This document shows, one piece after another, positions 45,372-54,144 of a stretch of 64,000 nucleotides of DNA; the first letter of the stretch is position 1; each line of letters starts with the position of its first letter. Origin of the DNA: Candidatus Defluviibacterium haderslevense (GTDB lineage: Bacteria > Bacteroidota > Bacteroidia > Chitinophagales > Saprospiraceae); assembly GCA_016712225.1 (NCBI GenBank), contig JADJRL010000003.1:3795501-3859500 (forward strand). Direction: 5' to 3'. Below the pieces are notes generated by a model that was not told the origin of the DNA, made no database searches, and was given only the letters and a program-made list of their open reading frames with translations. A program made the position numbers and the translations under genes.

Positions 45372-46159
45372 AAAGCGGGGTTAATCTGTTTATTAAGGGC
45401 TCCAAAATACGAAAAAGATTTGATTACGTAACTGCCAAACCAGGAAAACGCCATCCCATCAACTAAAATTGTTTTAAATGGCTTAAATTCTTCAAATTCT
45501 GACTGTTTAAAAGGGTACGGTTCTGAAGAAAGAAAAATAAAATCAGGGTTAAGTTTATGGATTTCATCTTTTGAGGTTACCGGGTACCTTAACTTATTAA
45601 TAAATGTATTTTTAAAACCCGTTAATTCAAGCATGTCATGAATAAATGTATTTTGACCGACTGACATATAAGGATTCTTCCAAATTAAATATACGATGGA
45701 AGGTCTTTTTGAATGAGATTGATTACATTTTAAATCATTGATACCTAGTTGAATTTTTTGTATTAAATGGAATGCCTCAGATTCTCGATTACAACACAAT
45801 CCGATCTTTGAAATAAAATCCAAATTATCTGACATGCATTTCACATCACTGACCCAAACGGGCACCTTGCTTTCCAAAGTAATAATGTCTTCAATGCGAT
45901 TTTCTTCTTTATTTGCAATGATCAGGTCAGGGTTGAGTGCAAGTATGCTGTCTATTTTTGGATTTTTTGTACCACCAATGATTTTTTTTGTTGATAAGAA
46001 ATGTTCAGGTTCGATGCAAAATTTTGTAATTCCGACAACCTCGCTTTCAAGGTTTAAATCATAAAGCAAATGAGTAATAGATGGAACAAGAGAAATAATA
46101 CGTTTCGGATTTGATTTGATTTTGACTTTTCTACCTAATTGATCTATGAATATATTCAC
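45368..46159 (-). CDS. Helical-backbone metal receptor (BtuF/TroA-like substrate-binding protein)
   Basis: 263 residues with the two-lobe fold: the first domain contains PKRIISLVPSITHLLYDLNL, then ALNPDLIIANKEENR and PVWVSDV, with a long backbone helix, then a second lobe (PYMSVGQNTFIHDMLELTGF, LNPDFIFLSSEPYPF). In other bacteria relatives bind cobalamin, heme or siderophores for an ABC importer. Odd points: no signal peptide or lipobox is visible, and no permease or ATPase lies nearby. It may act in the cytoplasm or be exported by an unknown route. It overlaps the protease gene by 4 bases. Confidence 0.78.
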   Translation of the reverse strand: MNIFIDQLGRKVKIKSNPKRIISLVPSITHLLYDLNLESEVVGITKFCIEPEHFLSTKKIIGGTKNPKIDSILALNPDLIIANKEENRIEDIITLESKVPVWVSDVKCMSDNLDFISKIGLCCNRESEAFHLIQKIQLGINDLKCNQSHSKRPSIVYLIWKNPYMSVGQNTFIHDMLELTGFKNTFINKLRYPVTSKDEIHKLNPDFIFLSSEPYPFKQSEFEEFKPFKTILVDGMAFSWFGSYVIKSFSYFGALNKQINPAL

Positions 46160-46168
46160 AATATTCCA

Positions 46169-47068
46169 TTATGGTTTAGTAGAAACAAAAATAAGTTGAT
46201 GATTATTAATGGTTAACCGATTGATGTTCTGTATGCCCAAGCTTTTTAAATCTGCTATTTCAATCCATCTTTTATCAGTTGGTGATAACATCAATAATTT
46301 GGAATTTTGAGCACAAATGATTTGTCCAGAATTCATCAAATAAAAATCCTCAACTCCTTTAGGCATAAGTGCAATCATCGTTAATTTCTCCTGTGTGATA
46401 TTATATTTTTTTAATAACCATGTATCATCCAATATTTTATGAACAAAAAGCAATTCATCTTGGTTGAGAAGTTCAAATGCCCTACCTATGTTTGAAGCAA
46501 ATACTTTTCGACTTGTTGAATTCTCATCGCAAATAGCTAAGACATTGATATCATCAACAATAAAACAAATCCATTTAGTATCTTTCCAATATCTGTAATA
46601 TCCTATTTTTCCTTGTTGCTGAAGAATTTTTTTCTCTTCCTTTCCAGTGATTTTATTATATGCAATTAATTGTTGAATTGTGCTATCCGATTCCGGAACA
46701 TGCACACAGGTGATTTGATTATTGTTTTTTGGATGGATTCTTGGAGAATAATTATATCCTTTGTTTTCAATTAACTTGTTGTATGTCGAATCGTTTAAAT
46801 GAAATTCATAAATCTGGTTTTTATCCGATTTGCCTGTTCTGATGCTAGCTAGAAAAGTAGACTCTGAAAGCTGGAATGGTTGGCTGTTGTAATTTTTTGG
46901 ATTAAAAGCAGTGAGATAATTTATATTGCGAATTTCCCAAACTGTATCTCTGGGGTTTTCTATATAAGCACTATACATTTGGGTTATTGGTACTTGACTC
47001 GATAAGTTCATTCCAAATGCCAAAATAAATACAAACGATAATGTCAAATAGTGGATTAACTTATTCAT
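46169..47068 (-). CDS. Secreted beta-propeller-like protein (TolB/WD40-like)
   Basis: 299 residues with a signal peptide (1-24, MNKLIHYLTLSFVFILAFGM then NLSSQ). Repeating strand patterns (YSPRIHPKNNNQITCVHVPE, IGYYRYWKDTKWICFIVDDI, EDFYLMNSGQIICAQNSKLL) match a WD40-like TolB-type propeller. No T9SS domain. It starts 12 bases after lepB and ends 9 bases before the metal-receptor gene, so it belongs to the lepB operon. The function is unknown. Confidence 0.65.
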   Translation of the reverse strand: MNKLIHYLTLSFVFILAFGMNLSSQVPITQMYSAYIENPRDTVWEIRNINYLTAFNPKNYNSQPFQLSESTFLASIRTGKSDKNQIYEFHLNDSTYNKLIENKGYNYSPRIHPKNNNQITCVHVPESDSTIQQLIAYNKITGKEEKKILQQQGKIGYYRYWKDTKWICFIVDDINVLAICDENSTSRKVFASNIGRAFELLNQDELLFVHKILDDTWLLKKYNITQEKLTMIALMPKGVEDFYLMNSGQIICAQNSKLLMLSPTDKRWIEIADLKSLGIQNINRLTINNHQLIFVSTKP

Positions 47069-47080
47069 CGATAAACAGAA

Positions 47081-48637
47081 TTAATTTGCATTTGCAGAAG
47101 TGAATATTCTCTTCCAATTGATTCCTTCTTTTAAGCTGGCATTTTTCAAACTAAACCAAATTACTAAAGGTTTTCCTACTATGTGATCTTCTGGAACATA
47201 ACCCCAAGCACGTGAATCTTCAGAATTATGTCTATTATCACCCATAGCCCAATAATAATTTTGTTGGAAGGTATAAGTTGTTGAAGGCTGACCATTAATT
47301 ATAATTTGGCCATTTTCAACTACTAAAGTATTATGTTCGTATACGCTGATACAACGTGAAAACAAAGGTAGATTTTCCAAATTTAAGGCTACTGTTGCTC
47401 CTTTAGCAGGAATCCAAATGGGACCATAATTATCAAAATTCCATTTTGTTTGATTGGATGGGAAAACTGAAGGGTCAGTCATTGGTACTGGAGTAATTTC
47501 TATATCACTACCCATGGATTTTACTTTATTATACTGGTCTTGATCTAGAAAAAAGTATCCAGAATTTGCAGAAGGATCGTAAATATTTATACCCCAGTCT
47601 GCAAGTTTTTTTAAATTGATTTTGGTACTCGTTGATCTTACTGCATACATATATTCCATATGCGTAGGGTTTTCTCCTGGTTTTCCATTGATATATAATT
47701 GTCTATCAATTACTTGAACACTATCACCGGGCATTCCAACACAGCGTTTGATATAATGATCTTTTTTGTCAACAGGTCTAACGATCAACTTTGCGCCTTT
47801 ACAGTCATTTTTTGCATATTCGCTAGTAACAATTTGAAATGCAGCCCAAGATCTTGTTTTGCCTAAATAGACGCTGTCCCCAACGGGCCAATTGAATACA
47901 AAGGGATCATTTCTTTTGACAGGGGTCAGGGCAGGCAAACGATAATAGGGTAGAGATGGTTTAGAAAAATATGATTCTCCACCAATTACAGGGACCGTAT
48001 TGTGTAACAAAGGCAGCATTGCAACCGTCATGGGTGTTCTTATACCATAATGAACCTTGCTGACCAATAAGAAATCACCAACTTTTAATGAGCCTTCCAT
48101 TGAAGGTGTAGGAATAACATAGGCTTCTAAAATAAACATACGTAGGAAAGCAGCAGCAAAAACTGCAAAAACAATAGATTCTATCCATTCTCGGCCGATC
48201 GACTTAGCATAAGGACTGTTTTTCTGAAGACGTTCAACCTTGGAAACCTCATTTGCTTTTTGTGCAGCATGAAGTTGGGCTAAATATTCTTTTTCCTTAG
48301 AATTGGCGGGTTCCACAAAATGATCTTGAGGATTTTTTGCAATTAATGCAAACATTGCTGGCGGATAAATTACAGCAAGTGCTGAGTGCCAAAAATCCAT
48401 TTTTCTGAAAGACCGCACTAAATCAACACTCATGCCAGCAATGATAAAAATATTTACTATTGGGAATAAAAGCCAAAGGGCATGTGATTTTTTAAGGCCA
48501 ACAGCTTGACACCATTCTGCGAAATTCACACCCGGGATCCAAGCTTTTATGGCTTCAATACCCATTTTTGGAAACAACCAACTTAAAGTCAGACAAAGGA
48601 ATAAATAACTAGCAATAAAAAATATGAGTATAGACAC
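47081..48637 (-). CDS. lepB: Signal peptidase I, long Bacteroidota form
   Basis: 518 residues, about twice the E. coli core. N-terminal membrane segments (~1-105; DUF5684-like) precede a transmembrane helix (~155-172) and the S26 peptidase domain: catalytic Ser S179 in IPTPSMEGSLKVGD and general base K297 in DHYIKRCVGMPGDSV. A long insert (~200-290) separates the boxes. The C-terminal box D/E is YYWAMGDNRHNSEDSRAWG. It cleaves signal peptides of Sec substrates. Several secreted proteins nearby depend on it. Confidence 0.92.
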   Translation of the reverse strand: MSILIFFIASYLFLCLTLSWLFPKMGIEAIKAWIPGVNFAEWCQAVGLKKSHALWLLFPIVNIFIIAGMSVDLVRSFRKMDFWHSALAVIYPPAMFALIAKNPQDHFVEPANSKEKEYLAQLHAAQKANEVSKVERLQKNSPYAKSIGREWIESIVFAVFAAAFLRMFILEAYVIPTPSMEGSLKVGDFLLVSKVHYGIRTPMTVAMLPLLHNTVPVIGGESYFSKPSLPYYRLPALTPVKRNDPFVFNWPVGDSVYLGKTRSWAAFQIVTSEYAKNDCKGAKLIVRPVDKKDHYIKRCVGMPGDSVQVIDRQLYINGKPGENPTHMEYMYAVRSTSTKINLKKLADWGINIYDPSANSGYFFLDQDQYNKVKSMGSDIEITPVPMTDPSVFPSNQTKWNFDNYGPIWIPAKGATVALNLENLPLFSRCISVYEHNTLVVENGQIIINGQPSTTYTFQQNYYWAMGDNRHNSEDSRAWGYVPEDHIVGKPLVIWFSLKNASLKEGINWKRIFTSANAN

Positions 48638-48658
48638 GTTTAGATTTTTAATTAGTCA

Positions 48659-48666
48659 CAAAGATA
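48659..48666 (-). promoter_or_regulatory. -7 element (TATCTTTG on the minus strand) for lepB
   Basis: The plus strand reads CAAAGATA, 21 bases before the lepB ATG. Confidence 0.6.
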
Positions 48667-48750
48667 AACCAAAATGTGAGGTCGAACCTTCAAATTGGAT
48701 GAAGTATGATCATTCATAGACAAAAAGCATATATCTGGAAGCCAAAAATC

Positions 48751-49317
48751 TTACAAAAATTTATTTTTTAAGAGAATAACCTCACCTGGTGCCATTCCGT
48801 TGAGTTTAATTTTCCCTATTTTAACCCTTACTATTCGTAAAACAGGAAAACCTACCGAAGCACACATCTTACGAATTTGGCGATTTTTTCCTTCAGTTAT
48901 AGTAATCTCAATCCAAGACGTAGGCAAAGACTTACGAAATCGTATTGGAGGGAATCGTTCTGGCAAATTCGGTTCCCCGTTTATAGAATGAACGATACTT
49001 GGCTTAGTATTATATATTTTCCCATTTATGCGAATGGAAACAGATGTTGATAATTTGTTGATGGCTGAGTCCGTAATGGATCCTTCTAATTGAACCCAAT
49101 AAACTTTGGACCATTTTTGATCAGGACTTAAGATTAAATGATTCATGGTTACATCATCGGTTAAGAGTAATAAGCCTTCACTGTCTTTATCTAACCGACC
49201 TACAGGATATACATCTGTGGGAAAAGGATATAAATCTTTTAAGGTAAGATCCCCATCTTTTTCTGGAGTGAATTGTGATAAGTAGCCAAAAGGTTTGTAA
49301 ATTACAAAATAATGCAT
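48751..49317 (-). CDS. RluE/RsuA-like rRNA pseudouridine synthase
   Basis: 188 residues from the chosen ATG at 49317 (MHYFVIYKPFGYLSQF); the reading frame is open 21 bases further upstream, but family members begin at the FVIYKP strand. The catalytic aspartate is in YPVGRLDKDSEGLLLLTDD, and the end TITEGKNRQIRKMCASVGFP is the conserved RsuA-family signature. There is no N-terminal S4 domain, which fits RluE (23S U2457) better than RsuA or RluB. It sits alone between lepB and the resorcinol cluster. Confidence 0.88.
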   Translation of the reverse strand: MHYFVIYKPFGYLSQFTPEKDGDLTLKDLYPFPTDVYPVGRLDKDSEGLLLLTDDVTMNHLILSPDQKWSKVYWVQLEGSITDSAINKLSTSVSIRINGKIYNTKPSIVHSINGEPNLPERFPPIRFRKSLPTSWIEITITEGKNRQIRKMCASVGFPVLRIVRVKIGKIKLNGMAPGEVILLKNKFL

Positions 49318-49546
49318 AGTGTAATAATTTCGATTCAATAATATTGTTCAGTCCAATTAGAGTTTTTGATTTTATTTGAGATATTAAAGAAAGGTGTAGT
49401 ATTTGTGAATTGAGCGTGTTCTTAATTTAATAACCATAAATAGACATATGTACTTTTATTGGTGTATCTACTTCAATCATCTTTATGATCGTTTTTTATA
49501 TTTTGAAATTCAAAGTATGAGAAAAGATTTGATAAGAAATAGAATT

Positions 49547-50620
49547 TCAATAGATGGTTTCCAGTGTCATAAAATACAAGACATGATCTTTTCCAAAAAA
49601 ATGATTGTAAATTAAAATGCGCTCTATTTTTTTCTTGAATTCTGCTTGAGAGTGGGTTTGATTTACCTGTAGAAAACCATATTTATCATCCAGAAAACCT
49701 TTTTTTAATATGCTGTGTCCAAACCAAATTCCAAAACCATCTGCGGTCTCAAATTCACCAGAGAGGGGTTTCCAACTTAAAACTGGAATTTTGTATTCCT
49801 CTTGTAATGTTGAAACATATTCTTTAAATCTGATGTCTCCATTATACCCACAAAGAATTAAGTCAGGTTTATGCGTTTGGATAAAAGTTAACAAATCTTT
49901 TGAAATGGTTGTAGTGGATGCTTTATTATCTGCTCCGAGTAATTCAAAGCAAACCTGATTGGTTGTCACATCTTTATTTGATGATAAAATCATGGATGTA
50001 GCGCCTTCACCTGCCGTAGTTCCATGAGAGGTTGATTTTAATAATTCACGATCTTCACAAGGGTCAGACTTCCAATATTCAAGTCTGCTCTTTATAAAAT
50101 AATGATCGGGAGTGATTTCATCATAGACATTGATGAGAATATTTTGACTTTGATCTTCATTCAATAAAAGCATGGCGTCACTTATTGCAGAATAACATGA
50201 CAATCCGCGATGAACAAACATATTGCAATAGGAACTTAATTGATACTGAACCCCGATGAGACCATTCAGGGCATTATAAGTTGCATTGATAAAATTCACT
50301 GGATTTAATAAACGTTCGTGGTCTTGAAATAAATTCATTAAGAATTTTTCAGTATCTGTTAAACTGCCTTTTCCTGTCCCACTAATGATGGCATCTGGCT
50401 TCAAAATATTGGCTCGTGATACTGCATCGATTGCTGTAACGAATGCCATTTTAATTATGCGATTTAATCTTCGGATATTACCAGCATTAACGTAGTCTTT
50501 ATAATTTGGCTCTATGGCATGTTTTATAGCTGTAGAATTAAGAATTAACATATCCAATTCACTATTTGGAAATGAATTTTGAGCTGAGATACAAGAAATA
50601 GATTTAATGTAAGCTTTCAT
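49547..50620 (-). CDS. Chain-length-factor-like ketosynthase (PF13723-type), catalytically degenerate
   Basis: 357 residues, thiolase fold. The N-terminal half matches the ketosynthase-like domain found in flexirubin/aryl-polyene clusters (NPVNFINATYNALNGLIGVQ, then FVHRGLSCYSAISDAMLLL). There is no TACSSS nucleophile; the corresponding stretch reads HRGLSCYSA (137-145). Such proteins usually pair with an active KS as chain-length factors. Its start overlaps the KS stop by one base (TAATG), consistent with 1:1 synthesis. It is the last gene of the cluster. Confidence 0.8.
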   Translation of the reverse strand: MKAYIKSISCISAQNSFPNSELDMLILNSTAIKHAIEPNYKDYVNAGNIRRLNRIIKMAFVTAIDAVSRANILKPDAIISGTGKGSLTDTEKFLMNLFQDHERLLNPVNFINATYNALNGLIGVQYQLSSYCNMFVHRGLSCYSAISDAMLLLNEDQSQNILINVYDEITPDHYFIKSRLEYWKSDPCEDRELLKSTSHGTTAGEGATSMILSSNKDVTTNQVCFELLGADNKASTTTISKDLLTFIQTHKPDLILCGYNGDIRFKEYVSTLQEEYKIPVLSWKPLSGEFETADGFGIWFGHSILKKGFLDDKYGFLQVNQTHSQAEFKKKIERILIYNHFFGKDHVLYFMTLETIY

Positions 50621-51816
50621 TAAGATTTGCTAAAAATTAATGTTGAATTGCTGCCACTAAATCCAAAAGAATTGCTCATAACATGTTCGATTTTTTTAGT
50701 AATAAGGTTTTGTATAGGTATAAAATCCACATCCTGCATGGGCGTTTTGAAGTTCAAAGTTGGAAACAGAGTTTGTAATTTGATACTCATTAATGAAATA
50801 ACTGCTTCAATACTTCCCGCCGCTGCTAAAGTATGACCGGTATAAGGTTTTGTTGAACTCACCGGGACGTTATGAAATAAGTTATTAATTGCATTTGCTT
50901 CTGCCAAATCATTGTTTATTGTCGCTGTCCCGTGAGCATTTATGTAATGTATTTCTTTAGGTTGCAATTTAGCTTTTTCTAATGCTTTTTGCATAGCCAT
51001 TTGGGCTCCAATTCCTTGTGGAGATGGTGCGGTAGCGTGATAAGATTCACTGATGTTTGCATAACCTTTAAGATAGCCATAAATTGTTGCATTCCGTTTT
51101 AGGGCAGCGAATTCTGATTCAAGAACAAGATATGCGGCTCCTTCTCCCAGGTTCAACCCATTGCGATTTTCATCGAATGGTGCACAAGGATTGGGGTCCA
51201 TGTTTTTCAGAGAATTGAAACCATTAATTGTAAACTTTGAAAGTGCATCAGTTCCTCCACATATTGCCATTTCAGAAATTTCAAGTTCTATATTTCTTGC
51301 TCCCATAATAATAGCATTCGCAGAGGAAGAACATGCAGTGCTTAAAGTTGTAGCTAAACCAGGGAATTCAACTTCTTCTATGATTCTTTCTGTACAAATT
51401 GCACATTCCAAATTGAATTGATCGGTAGCTAATTTTGAAGTTTGATTGTGATCTATTAGATCTAAATACTGGTTTTCTACTTCACACAATCCACTAACGG
51501 TCGTTGCATTATAGAAGACTGCATTGTTGTTAAAGGTAGATATATTAGCATGTTGAATGCATTCATTAAAGGCAATAATTCCTAAAAGACTCGTGCGATC
51601 TAAATGTATTTGTTTTTTTATTTGGGCTAATTGGAATAATTCTTCATTGGTATAGGGTACTTCTCCAAATGGGAAAACATTTTGATATATAGTATCTATA
51701 TACTGAGTTTGTCTTAATCCTGAATTAGAATTGATTAATGAATTTTCAGTAATTGCTTTATTATTTCCAATACTTGAAATTATACCATAACCGGTTATGG
51801 CAACACGAGGTATCAT
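50620..51816 (-). CDS. Beta-ketoacyl-ACP synthase (FabF-like)
   Basis: 398 residues. The complete Cys-His-His triad is visible: C162 (LSTACSSSANA), H295 (INAHGTATINND) and H328 (KPYTGHTLAAAG). The family's PFDENRNGLNLGEGAAYLVLE is present. It elongates acyl chains on an ACP. It lies between the ACP (0 bases away) and the chain-length-factor-like gene, forming an ACP-KS-CLF module like type II polyketide systems. Confidence 0.9.
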   Translation of the reverse strand: MIPRVAITGYGIISSIGNNKAITENSLINSNSGLRQTQYIDTIYQNVFPFGEVPYTNEELFQLAQIKKQIHLDRTSLLGIIAFNECIQHANISTFNNNAVFYNATTVSGLCEVENQYLDLIDHNQTSKLATDQFNLECAICTERIIEEVEFPGLATTLSTACSSSANAIIMGARNIELEISEMAICGGTDALSKFTINGFNSLKNMDPNPCAPFDENRNGLNLGEGAAYLVLESEFAALKRNATIYGYLKGYANISESYHATAPSPQGIGAQMAMQKALEKAKLQPKEIHYINAHGTATINNDLAEANAINNLFHNVPVSSTKPYTGHTLAAAGSIEAVISLMSIKLQTLFPTLNFKTPMQDVDFIPIQNLITKKIEHVMSNSFGFSGSNSTLIFSKS

Positions 51817-52080
51817 TTATTTATGCTTAATCAAATCAATATAATCTGCGATTGCATTTACAGAAATTAAAACTTTTCTAGCTTCTCTGGGATCTTCAAA
51901 TTTGATTTCATATTTGCGTTCCAACATGACAACCAATTCTAATGAATCAATACTGTCTAATCCTAAGCCTTCTCCAAATAGAGCTTCATCATTTTTAATA
52001 TCTTCAGGTGCAATATCTGGTAAATTTAATGCAGTAATAATATCTTGCTTTAATTGTGTTTTGAAAGTTTCGGTAGCCAT
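51817..52080 (-). CDS. Acyl carrier protein
   Basis: 87 residues, four-helix ACP fold. The phosphopantetheine site is S43 in GLGLDSIDSLELVVMLE, followed by ERKYEIKFED. It is more divergent from fatty-acid AcpP (no DSLD), as expected of a dedicated cluster ACP. It lies immediately upstream of the KS gene and 16 bases downstream of the ABC permease. Confidence 0.88.
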   Translation of the reverse strand: MATETFKTQLKQDIITALNLPDIAPEDIKNDEALFGEGLGLDSIDSLELVVMLERKYEIKFEDPREARKVLISVNAIADYIDLIKHK

Positions 52081-52096
52081 TGAATTATTTTAAGAA

Positions 52097-53404
52097 TTAT
52101 GAAATATATTTTGATCTGAAAAAAAATGTAATTATTAAGCAAATTATTGAAAATCCCATTAATAAAATGACTTCTAACATAACATCACTCCAAGAGCCGT
52201 GGCGCAAAAATATATCATTAATGCCATTTAGTGACCATTGTAAGGGTGATAAATAGGACAACTTTTGTAAAAAGGGTGGCATCACTTCCACTGGTATCCA
52301 AATGCCCCCAATCGCGGACATTAATACGATGATAATTGCTCCAAAAGATAAAGCCTGGTTCTGGGTATGGAACAAATTGCCTATTAAAACAGCAAAAGAA
52401 GAGGCAGCAAAAGAAATTGCTACCAATAGCATCATGGTTGGGGCAAAAAAACCAAGTTGGAGTGAAGGTAAACCAAAATAGGGCATTAAGTATATGCCTA
52501 CCCATAACATACTCGTAAATTGTAGGACATTCACTACCATGAATGCTGTGATTTTGCCAATCAACAAATGAGTATAATTGCCTGGAATAAGATGCATCCT
52601 TAATTTTATACCATTCTCACGTTCTTCAATCATGGACCCTGCAATTGGTATGAGGATAAAAAATATCGCAAAAATGCTCCATGCTGGAACATTATGTTGA
52701 ACTGAATTGGAAATGGTCAAATTTTTACTAGAATTATCTTTTTCAAAAGTTGTAATACGAATGGCTTGCATAGCTTTCACATCTACGATATTAGAAGTAG
52801 TGTCTTCAGATTGAGTTAGATAATTTATCATCATCTGCATTTGACTTTGATTAATTATTTTTTCCAATGCATAGGTTAATGCTGATCTAAAGGACTGTTT
52901 TGTTGCCGGATCAAATAACAATTCAACATTTGCGCTATCGGGTATATTGGATAAATCTTCAGCTTCTATACTTACGCCAAGGCCTTCCATGATTTTTGTA
53001 GCAGATTTTGAAGCCATTTTTTTAATACTAAGACTTGCTTGTGTAGGAATGATTATTCCAATTTTATAAGATCCTGAATTGATTTGTTTTGATAGTTGTT
53101 CCTCAGTTAATGATTTTTGATGAAGTGAATCTACGATGATAAATTGTTTATTTGCAATTAATCCTTTTTTTATTTGATCACCAAGTAAGTCTTTGTCATG
53201 ATCTAAAAATAAAACCTCAAATTTTAAATCCTGATAGTCCTTGAAGGGAGCATCTTGTAAAAGAGCCATTACCACAACCAATATTAACGGCATTAGAAAT
53301 AAAAATAATAATCCAACCCGATCTCTAGAAAGTAAGATCCATTCTTTAATCATTGTAACAAAAATCCTCCTAATCAATATTTTATATTTTTGTCTGTACT
53401 TCAA
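52097..53404 (-). CDS. ABC-2 type permease of the resorcinol cluster
   Basis: 435 residues. One N-terminal transmembrane helix (DRVGLLFLFLMPLILVVVMA, ~28-47) is followed by a large extracytoplasmic domain (~50-235). Five or six helices follow, with the ABC-2 signature region SIFAIFFILIPIAGSMIEERENGIKLR. This is the YhfE/NatB-like layout of drug/lipid exporters. It overlaps the ATPase gene by 4 bases. It likely exports or flips the cluster's product. Confidence 0.85.
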   Translation of the reverse strand: MKYRQKYKILIRRIFVTMIKEWILLSRDRVGLLFLFLMPLILVVVMALLQDAPFKDYQDLKFEVLFLDHDKDLLGDQIKKGLIANKQFIIVDSLHQKSLTEEQLSKQINSGSYKIGIIIPTQASLSIKKMASKSATKIMEGLGVSIEAEDLSNIPDSANVELLFDPATKQSFRSALTYALEKIINQSQMQMMINYLTQSEDTTSNIVDVKAMQAIRITTFEKDNSSKNLTISNSVQHNVPAWSIFAIFFILIPIAGSMIEERENGIKLRMHLIPGNYTHLLIGKITAFMVVNVLQFTSMLWVGIYLMPYFGLPSLQLGFFAPTMMLLVAISFAASSFAVLIGNLFHTQNQALSFGAIIIVLMSAIGGIWIPVEVMPPFLQKLSYLSPLQWSLNGINDIFLRHGSWSDVMLEVILLMGFSIICLIITFFFRSKYIS

Positions 53405-54144
53405 TCCCGTACTTGATGGCCGGTATAATGAATAAATAAATCATCTAATCTTGACGAATTACCAAGATCTGAAATCAACTGTTCAGGTTGACCCTGAATC
53501 ACCATTCGGCCATGATCAATGATGCCAATATAGGAGCATAATTGTTGAGCTTCGTCGAGTAAATGTGAAGTGTATAATACCGTATTGCCTTGACGGGCAT
53601 ATGATTTTAAATAGTCAATAATCATGGATCTTGATTGGACATCTACACCAGAGGTTGGTTCGTCGAGAATTAATATTTTTGGATTATGTATTAGGGCAGC
53701 AATCAAATTAAGTCTTCTTTTCATTCCACCTGAAAAAGTATTAGTCAATTTTGCAGCATGTTGATGAAGTTCAAAACACTTAAGCAAATCATTAATTCTT
53801 TCGATAGCTTGATTTTTTTTAATATTATATAATGCTGCAAAATAATATAAATTTTCGAAGGCGGTCAATTTCGGGAATAAGGCATTTTGTTGTGGAACAA
53901 ATCCTGTTTGCAATTTTATCTGATCCAATTGAGATAAGTTGTAGCCATTGATTATAATATCACCTGAATCCATATGGATCAATCCACATAACATGTTAAT
54001 GGTTGTAGTTTTACCTGCTCCATTCGGTCCTAGGAGTCCAAAAATTTCCCCTTGTTGTATATCAAAAGAGATATGATCAACGGCATTTAGGGTTTGACCA
54101 TTAAATCGTTTGCAAAGTTGATTGACATGAATTGCAGGAGTCAC
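53401..54144 (-). CDS. ABC transporter ATP-binding protein of the resorcinol cluster
   Basis: 247 residues. Walker A GLLGPNGAGKTTTINML (~35-51), Q-loop FVPQQNALF, signature TFSGGMKRRLNL, Walker B KILILDEPTSGVDVQSRS and H-loop YTSHLLDEA are all intact. It is the partner of the adjacent ABC-2 permease, with 4-base overlaps on both sides (permease and BtrH-like gene). Confidence 0.93.
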   Translation of the reverse strand: MTPAIHVNQLCKRFNGQTLNAVDHISFDIQQGEIFGLLGPNGAGKTTTINMLCGLIHMDSGDIIINGYNLSQLDQIKLQTGFVPQQNALFPKLTAFENLYYFAALYNIKKNQAIERINDLLKCFELHQHAAKLTNTFSGGMKRRLNLIAALIHNPKILILDEPTSGVDVQSRSMIIDYLKSYARQGNTVLYTSHLLDEAQQLCSYIGIIDHGRMVIQGQPEQLISDLGNSSRLDDLFIHYTGHQVRD

